A stretch of DNA of 64,000 nucleotides from Heracleum sosnowskyi (lineage: Eukaryota; Streptophyta; Magnoliopsida; Apiales; Apiaceae): NCBI GenBank assembly GCA_030848705.1, contig CM061238.1:32642655-32706654 (forward strand), given 5' to 3'. Numbering within the stretch: position 1 is the stretch's first letter; each line of letters starts with the position of its first letter. Below, one piece after another: positions 59,533 through 64,000 of the stretch. The translations under genes and the position numbers were made by a program. Below the pieces are notes generated by a model. The model was not told the DNA's origin, did not search any database, and was given only the letters and a program-made list of their open reading frames with translations.

Positions 59533-62336
59533 TATGTGCCGATGCATACATAGTCCAGCAGTCTCCTTTTGATTCTGGTCCTTCAGTTTCTTAAAATTCC
59601 TCCAAATCCCCATCCTTAATCCCTTCGCATTTCATGCTTTGCCCATCACTTCTAAATGTGCCCACTTCAGATACACATGTTAACTATTAGGACAAGAGTT
59701 TAAAATTAGCAACAAAAAAAAACTATTAGGACAAGAACACTGAACACGAAACCCAATTTGATTAAAATTTACAAATAACTTACAATATTTATCCTAGGTT
59801 TTCAACAGAATCTTACAAATAAATAAGAGAAAAAATCATGTCAAACCATTTCATTCTTATGATATAACCTTCCCAAATAAGAGAAAAAATCATGTCAACC
59901 CCAAATTCACAGTCACAGACCTCTTCGAACAATCTACTGCTCAGTGCTAAGACGTTGATCTCGGTCGAAATATCTATGGGCCTAAATCATTATAACTATT
60001 TAAATGAAAGACAACTCTAAATTCTAAAGCATAAAGAAACTATAAACTCCTTCAAGGTGTGATTAGAATAACGTACAATGAGGCAGAGTCTTTGTCATGT
60101 AAGGTGTCCCCTTCTTCGCTAACTTTTTACACAAGTTAAGATTTTATGTTCCGACATCCTCAACTGTCGCACATGTTTCATTTGCATCTCCCATTCTGCA
60201 TGAGAAGCTCAACCAGGTATAGTTAACATTTCTTCCATGGGGGATGAATTATGATCATCACATAACTTATTATCATAAGTTTGTTATTTACTTCCTATAA
60301 TTGAAATCAAGACAATAAAAACAATTTGTAAAAGTATCTTAGAGACATCATTCTCAAAAGAAAACTTGGTGTCTGCTTTCTTGCACATAGTCCAAAATTC
60401 AGCAGAGATAGGAAATGTAGAAAAGAAATGTAGGTGATGGTCTCTACCTATTATCCACGTTTCTTATTTTGTGATCAAATATGTCTGTAATTGGGAATGA
60501 CTATTCATTGTTTTTGATAAACCTTTGTTAGAGTATCTAAACTCTTAAGTAAATTTTTGAAATTACTTGCTTTTGTTTTGCTGATACGTTTTTGATTTTT
60601 CCACCAGTGCAATATTTCATATCAACCATTTATGTGCAATGCGAAGATCATATCTAAAAGGCAATCTGGAAGATCTCAAGCTGTATTGGAAGTTTTGTTA
60701 TATTTTTATATTTATCTTAAAGCAAAGTCATCAATTAATTGCAAACTCCGAAGAATAAGAGGTAATTTTTATCATTGATTTCTGGGAATTACATCATGCT
60801 AATAATGTAATCACTGGTTATAATTCATTGACTTTAAAATATATCTATGAGACTATCACTATGCTTACTCTAAAATATATCTATCACTATGTTTTATTTT
60901 TTACCCCTGGAGTATTGTTATGGTGCACACACATTTAAATTTAGCGAATTTTGTATAAACCAGGAGTTGATCATCTAAATTTTCAGTCATATAAATGTCT
61001 TTGAACATGTTTAACCATCTCTTAGAATTCAAATATGAATTGTTTCAGGAGCTACATGGTGAACTTCTAAGTGAATTCTATGAGTCGTCTTATCCTAATT
61101 TCTCTCTTGTTTGGTCTCTGCTCTTTTTCTATAGATAATGATGCTTTCACAAACTTTGCTTTGGATGTTGGGAATCTCTTGCATTTCTCTGCATTTTCTC
61201 AAGAACTAATGAGAATATTATATAGTAGTATGACAACTCATGGGGCAAATGTAGTCACATTTATATGCTTATTACGAATATCTTTGACTCTAGATATAGA
61301 TAAAACTTTGAGAGATTTTCGTACCTTCCTAAAAACAACTTGCTCATGCATGTCATATTACGGAGCACTTTCACTAACAAAGCATTAATATATTATATTT
61401 CTCGCAATTACAACTGAAGTTGGCAAGAGTAAGAGGAGAAAAAAATGCAGATTGATGGACTGTAAGAAACTTTTAACATATTCTTGCATGTATGCCATAT
61501 GCGCAACGAGAGATTGCATTTTCTTATAGTTGTGCAGGTCTATTTTTTGAGCAATCTCGAGCACCTCCAGAACAGTCACTACTAACAATGATGAAGATTG
61601 GGATGTTGCCACAGTAAAAGAGCTTAGGGCCGTTTATGGAGATATTGCAATTATGAGATTAGGTAATGAAATAGTGAGAAGTAATTGCAACAACGCGGGC
61701 CAAGAAAAAGAAGTATCCCATGGGCGCTAGAAGAACACAGGTAACTTTTGTAAGAATTGAAAATGAAGTATCAAAATATAATCTTTAATCATCACTCCTT
61801 AATTTTTTTTCCCTTGAAATGTATAATCTATGTTGTTAAACCGAAACTTAATGTCTGGCTTGATAAATATGATAGGTCATTTATGAGGGGGTCAGAAATA
61901 TGTGAAAAAAACAGACTGAAAGAACACATACATCGCTCCTGGAATGAAATAGTGGGTTTTGCGTCCTTAAATTGGAAGACTAAGTCTCTTGCATATGTAG
62001 TCGGTAAAATTGTTTTGGGATGTCTAGTTTACTTCACCTGTCAAGAAAGAAACCTTAGACTGTTTTAGAACAAGCAAAGAATTGCTCAACAGCTAATAAC
62101 TCTTATTTCGGAAGAGGTTAGATCGAAAATTCTGGACTTAAGAATTCGAATTACCAGCAGAGTTTTCCACGTTCTTCGTTTATGGAATATCTCGTGGGAG
62201 CTCCCTTTGATCCAAAATAAGTTCAGTGGATTGGTTCTACGTGGTGAATTTTGAATTTGTTTGCTGATATGTGGTGATCAGGTGGATTCGAATTTTAGAG
62301 ATTGGACGTATTTGTTGGTGTGTTGCAGTTTGTACG
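59533..62336. other. Foreign block inside A gag, right part
   Basis: This continues the block that starts at 29596. It is AT-rich, non-repetitive sequence with short exon-like open stretches: one from a TTTCAG acceptor near 61048, one reading DEDWDVATVKELRAVYGDI near 61590-61650, and one near 62090-62250 (EEVRSKILDLRIRI). I recognise no protein family and no complete gene. The border to A gag is at 62336/62337, without repeat or duplication. Confidence 0.6.
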
Positions 62337-62444
62337 GTCAGGATCCATAGCCTCCAGGTACATCAACATCTTTACCCTCCATGTAGGATATTCTGATTTC
62401 TTCAAGATGGGAATCTTCATGCTTTCATACTTGGTTGTCGACAT
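62337..62444 (-). pseudogene. gag: Element A gag, first 36 codons
   Basis: ATG at 62444 (minus), 36 bases after the PBS, exactly as in element B. The 36 codons are almost the same as B gag 1-36 and break off after the codons for MDPD. The next 130 bases of gag are missing, and the gene resumes at 29595. Confidence 0.88.
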
Positions 62445-62479
62445 CTTAGATCATTTCTGATTCAAAATTAAATCAGTTT

Positions 62480-62491
62480 GCTCTGATACCA
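62480..62491 (-). other. Primer-binding site of element A
   Basis: On the minus strand TGGTATCAGAGC, complementary to initiator tRNA-Met, two bases inside the right LTR. It fixes the orientation of A. Confidence 0.92.
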
Positions 62492-62493
62492 AT

Positions 62494-63044
62494 TGTTGCC
62501 CAGTAATAAACAATTGTAGAAGGGGGTTTGAATACAATTGTATAGGATTCTCGACTTATTCAAGTATATAACACAAATATGAAAGAACAATAACAACTTT
62601 ATTAAATCTGATATAAAACTGTTACAAACTCTCTCAAGAAATTCTGATGTTCTTGAGAGCTGCTAGGTTACACAAATACTCGAGTGTATGATCATTGTTA
62701 AAACGAAACCTAAACTGTGTTTATATACTTCACACAGCTTCTCTATCAATAACAAGATAAGTCCTAATCAATTACAAAGATTGAAACATATCCTTAATCG
62801 ATAGCTACATTCTACAAACCAGGAACGGACAGAATAAACTTCCATGTTTAACTAGACTCCAAATATAACTCGAAGTAGGAATCCTGATCAGCTTGCAGTC
62901 CTGATGATCAATCCTGATCCCAGTCCTGATATTCATCCAGATCCTGACGACCATGCAATCCTGATAGATATGCATTACTGATGACATCAGCAATCCTGAT
63001 CAGTTGAGTCTAGCTCCTGACGATCATTGAATTCTGATCTAACA
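62494..63044 (-). repeat. Element A 5' LTR (right side)
   Basis: 551 bp, with the same borders as the left copy and nine substitutions. It is followed by the TSD copy CTCTA at 63045-63049, after which the integrase of F resumes in the original frame. Confidence 0.95.
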
Positions 63045-63049
63045 CTCTA

Positions 63050-63540
63050 GAAACACTTGGGTAGACGAATTGCTCCCCATATTATGGGCATATCATACTA
63101 CTTGTAAAGTCACAACTGGAGCAATCCCCTTTTTGTTGGCATATGGGGCAGAGGTAGTGGTTCCAGTGGAGATTACTCACACATCTCCAAGAATTGAGGT
63201 TTATGAGCCAGAGACAAATGAAGACGGCTTGAGGCTAGCTTTAGATCTAATTGATGAAGTTAGAGATGAGGCAAATGCCAAGATAGTTGAACATCAGAAA
63301 CGAGCATCTTTATATTACAACCTAAGGGTTAAAGAGAGATTCTTCCGTCAAGGAGACTTAGTCCTCCGAAAGATTGAGGCATCCGGAGTTGGACAAAAAG
63401 GCAAGTTGGCCCCAAATTGGGAAGGACCATATCGCGTCAAGAACGTATTTGGTCAAGGCTCCTACAAATTGGAAACCCTGGAAGAGATCGAAGTGCTAAG
63501 AACTTGGCATGCTACAAACTTGAAAGTTTATTATGTTTAG
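63050..63540 (+). pseudogene. Element F integrase, C-terminal part
   Basis: This continues the integrase cut at 6673, in the same reading phase once the insertion and one TSD copy are disregarded. It holds the end of the catalytic domain (PILWAYHTTCKVTTGA, then GAEVVVPVEI) and the C-terminal domain with RFFRQGDLVLRK and LAPNWEGPYRV. It ends at TAG 63538-63540. No chromodomain follows, as expected for Tat. Confidence 0.9.
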
Positions 63541-64000
63541 TGCATCCTAAAAGGATCCTCTAGTATGACAAGTAGAAATAAGGTTCGATGACATCATGAG
63601 CTTCCTAGAAAACAGATGAAGGGTTGAACCTGTTTTGATTGGTAGAAACATCCTCAAAGCTTTTCCAAGACAAACTAGAAATGAATGCAAAGGAAATCAT
63701 ACAAATATGCATGTCAACTGCACAAATAGAGTTGAATACAACGAACCCCGAAGGGTGAATGTTGCTAATAAACATACAAAAGAAAGCCAAAGATGCCTAT
63801 TGTTAATTAGTGAAAATTTCAAGCTCAGGAGAAGTTTGATATGATAGACTTGAGAATGAATCATTACGAGTGCAACCATCAGTAAGAACTCGTAAGGGTG
63901 AAGGGTTGAAAACCCCAAAAACCTAAGACATTCAGTCCAAACCCCATCATTCAATATGCTCAATGAAAGGCTTGAAGCCAAAACAAGACAATATAAGACA
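63541..64000 (+). other. Element F sequence after pol
   Basis: No convincing ORF. Tat elements usually have a long region between integrase and the 3' LTR, and this is probably its beginning. No PPT or LTR start is visible before the window ends. Confidence 0.55.

Larger units (their letters stand above)
6674..63044 (-). mobile_element. Element A: Sirevirus (Ty1/copia), minus strand, with insertions
   Basis: A has 551-bp LTRs at both ends, a 5-bp TSD, a PBS next to the right LTR and a PPT next to the left LTR, so it reads right to left. Its own sequence is 6674-13731 (less solo LTR C), 25771-29595 and 62337-63044. The gene order is gag, UAG, pol, spacer, env-like ORF. It is the same family as element B: proteins and spacers align almost base for base. 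It carries a frameshift and a nonsense codon in pol, a frameshift in the env-like ORF and a 130-bp gag deletion. It is an inactive copy. Confidence 0.93.

Noticed and set aside
59533..62336. Possible host gene with introns
   Set aside because: There are splice-like sites and short open stretches, but no recognisable protein, no continuous exon order and no start-to-stop model.

Overview
The window is plant nuclear DNA, most likely from a eudicot; I cannot name the species. Almost all of it is a nest of LTR retrotransposons of the Ty3/gypsy Tat type and the Ty1/copia Sirevirus (SIRE/Maximus) type. I found no complete host gene, rRNA, tRNA or CRISPR array. TG...CA termini, 5-bp target-site duplications (TSDs), primer-binding sites (PBS) and polypurine tracts (PPT) fix the borders of five insertions to the base.

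Layout, outside to inside. (1) F, a decayed Tat element, fills 1-6673 and resumes at 63050-64000; its 3' LTR lies outside the window. (2) A, a Sirevirus on the minus strand (6674-63044, TSD CTCTA, LTRs 551 bp with 9 differences), splits the F integrase. (3) Within A: a solo LTR, C (7783-8274, TSD TTTTC), cuts its env-like gene; B (13737-25765, plus strand, TSD ACCTG, two 604-bp LTRs that I read as identical) cuts its pol; and a foreign block (29596-62336) replaces 130 bp of its gag. (4) Without its own insertion that block is about 6.8 kb, with host-like and DNA-transposon-like fragments. (5) The block was hit by E (33547-59527, TSD CCATC), a coding-dead Sirevirus with nearly identical LTRs. 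(6) E was hit by D (39922-54448, TSD ACAAT), a Sirevirus with intact gag, pol and a 1687-residue env-like ORF; its LTRs differ only in the length of a C run.

B and D look recently active. In A, B and D, gag and pol share one frame but are separated by a single in-frame UAG. After pol, each carries a large env-like ORF that looks more like a nuclear, nucleic-acid-binding protein than an envelope. In the pol-env spacer, B carries a small antisense acidic ORF and D a small sense acidic ORF, each behind its own TATA box.

The most unusual signal is that each Sirevirus family carries its own short DNA word throughout its LTRs, spacers and even reading frames: CCTGAY in A/B, CTGTC/GACAG in D, and the hairpin-forming CGATAGTTTT in E. 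In D the codon choice shows that the DNA word, not the peptide, is kept. One possible reading is a family-specific recognition system between element DNA and an element-encoded or host factor, comparable in logic to the VANC anti-silencing system of VANDAL transposons. That is inference.
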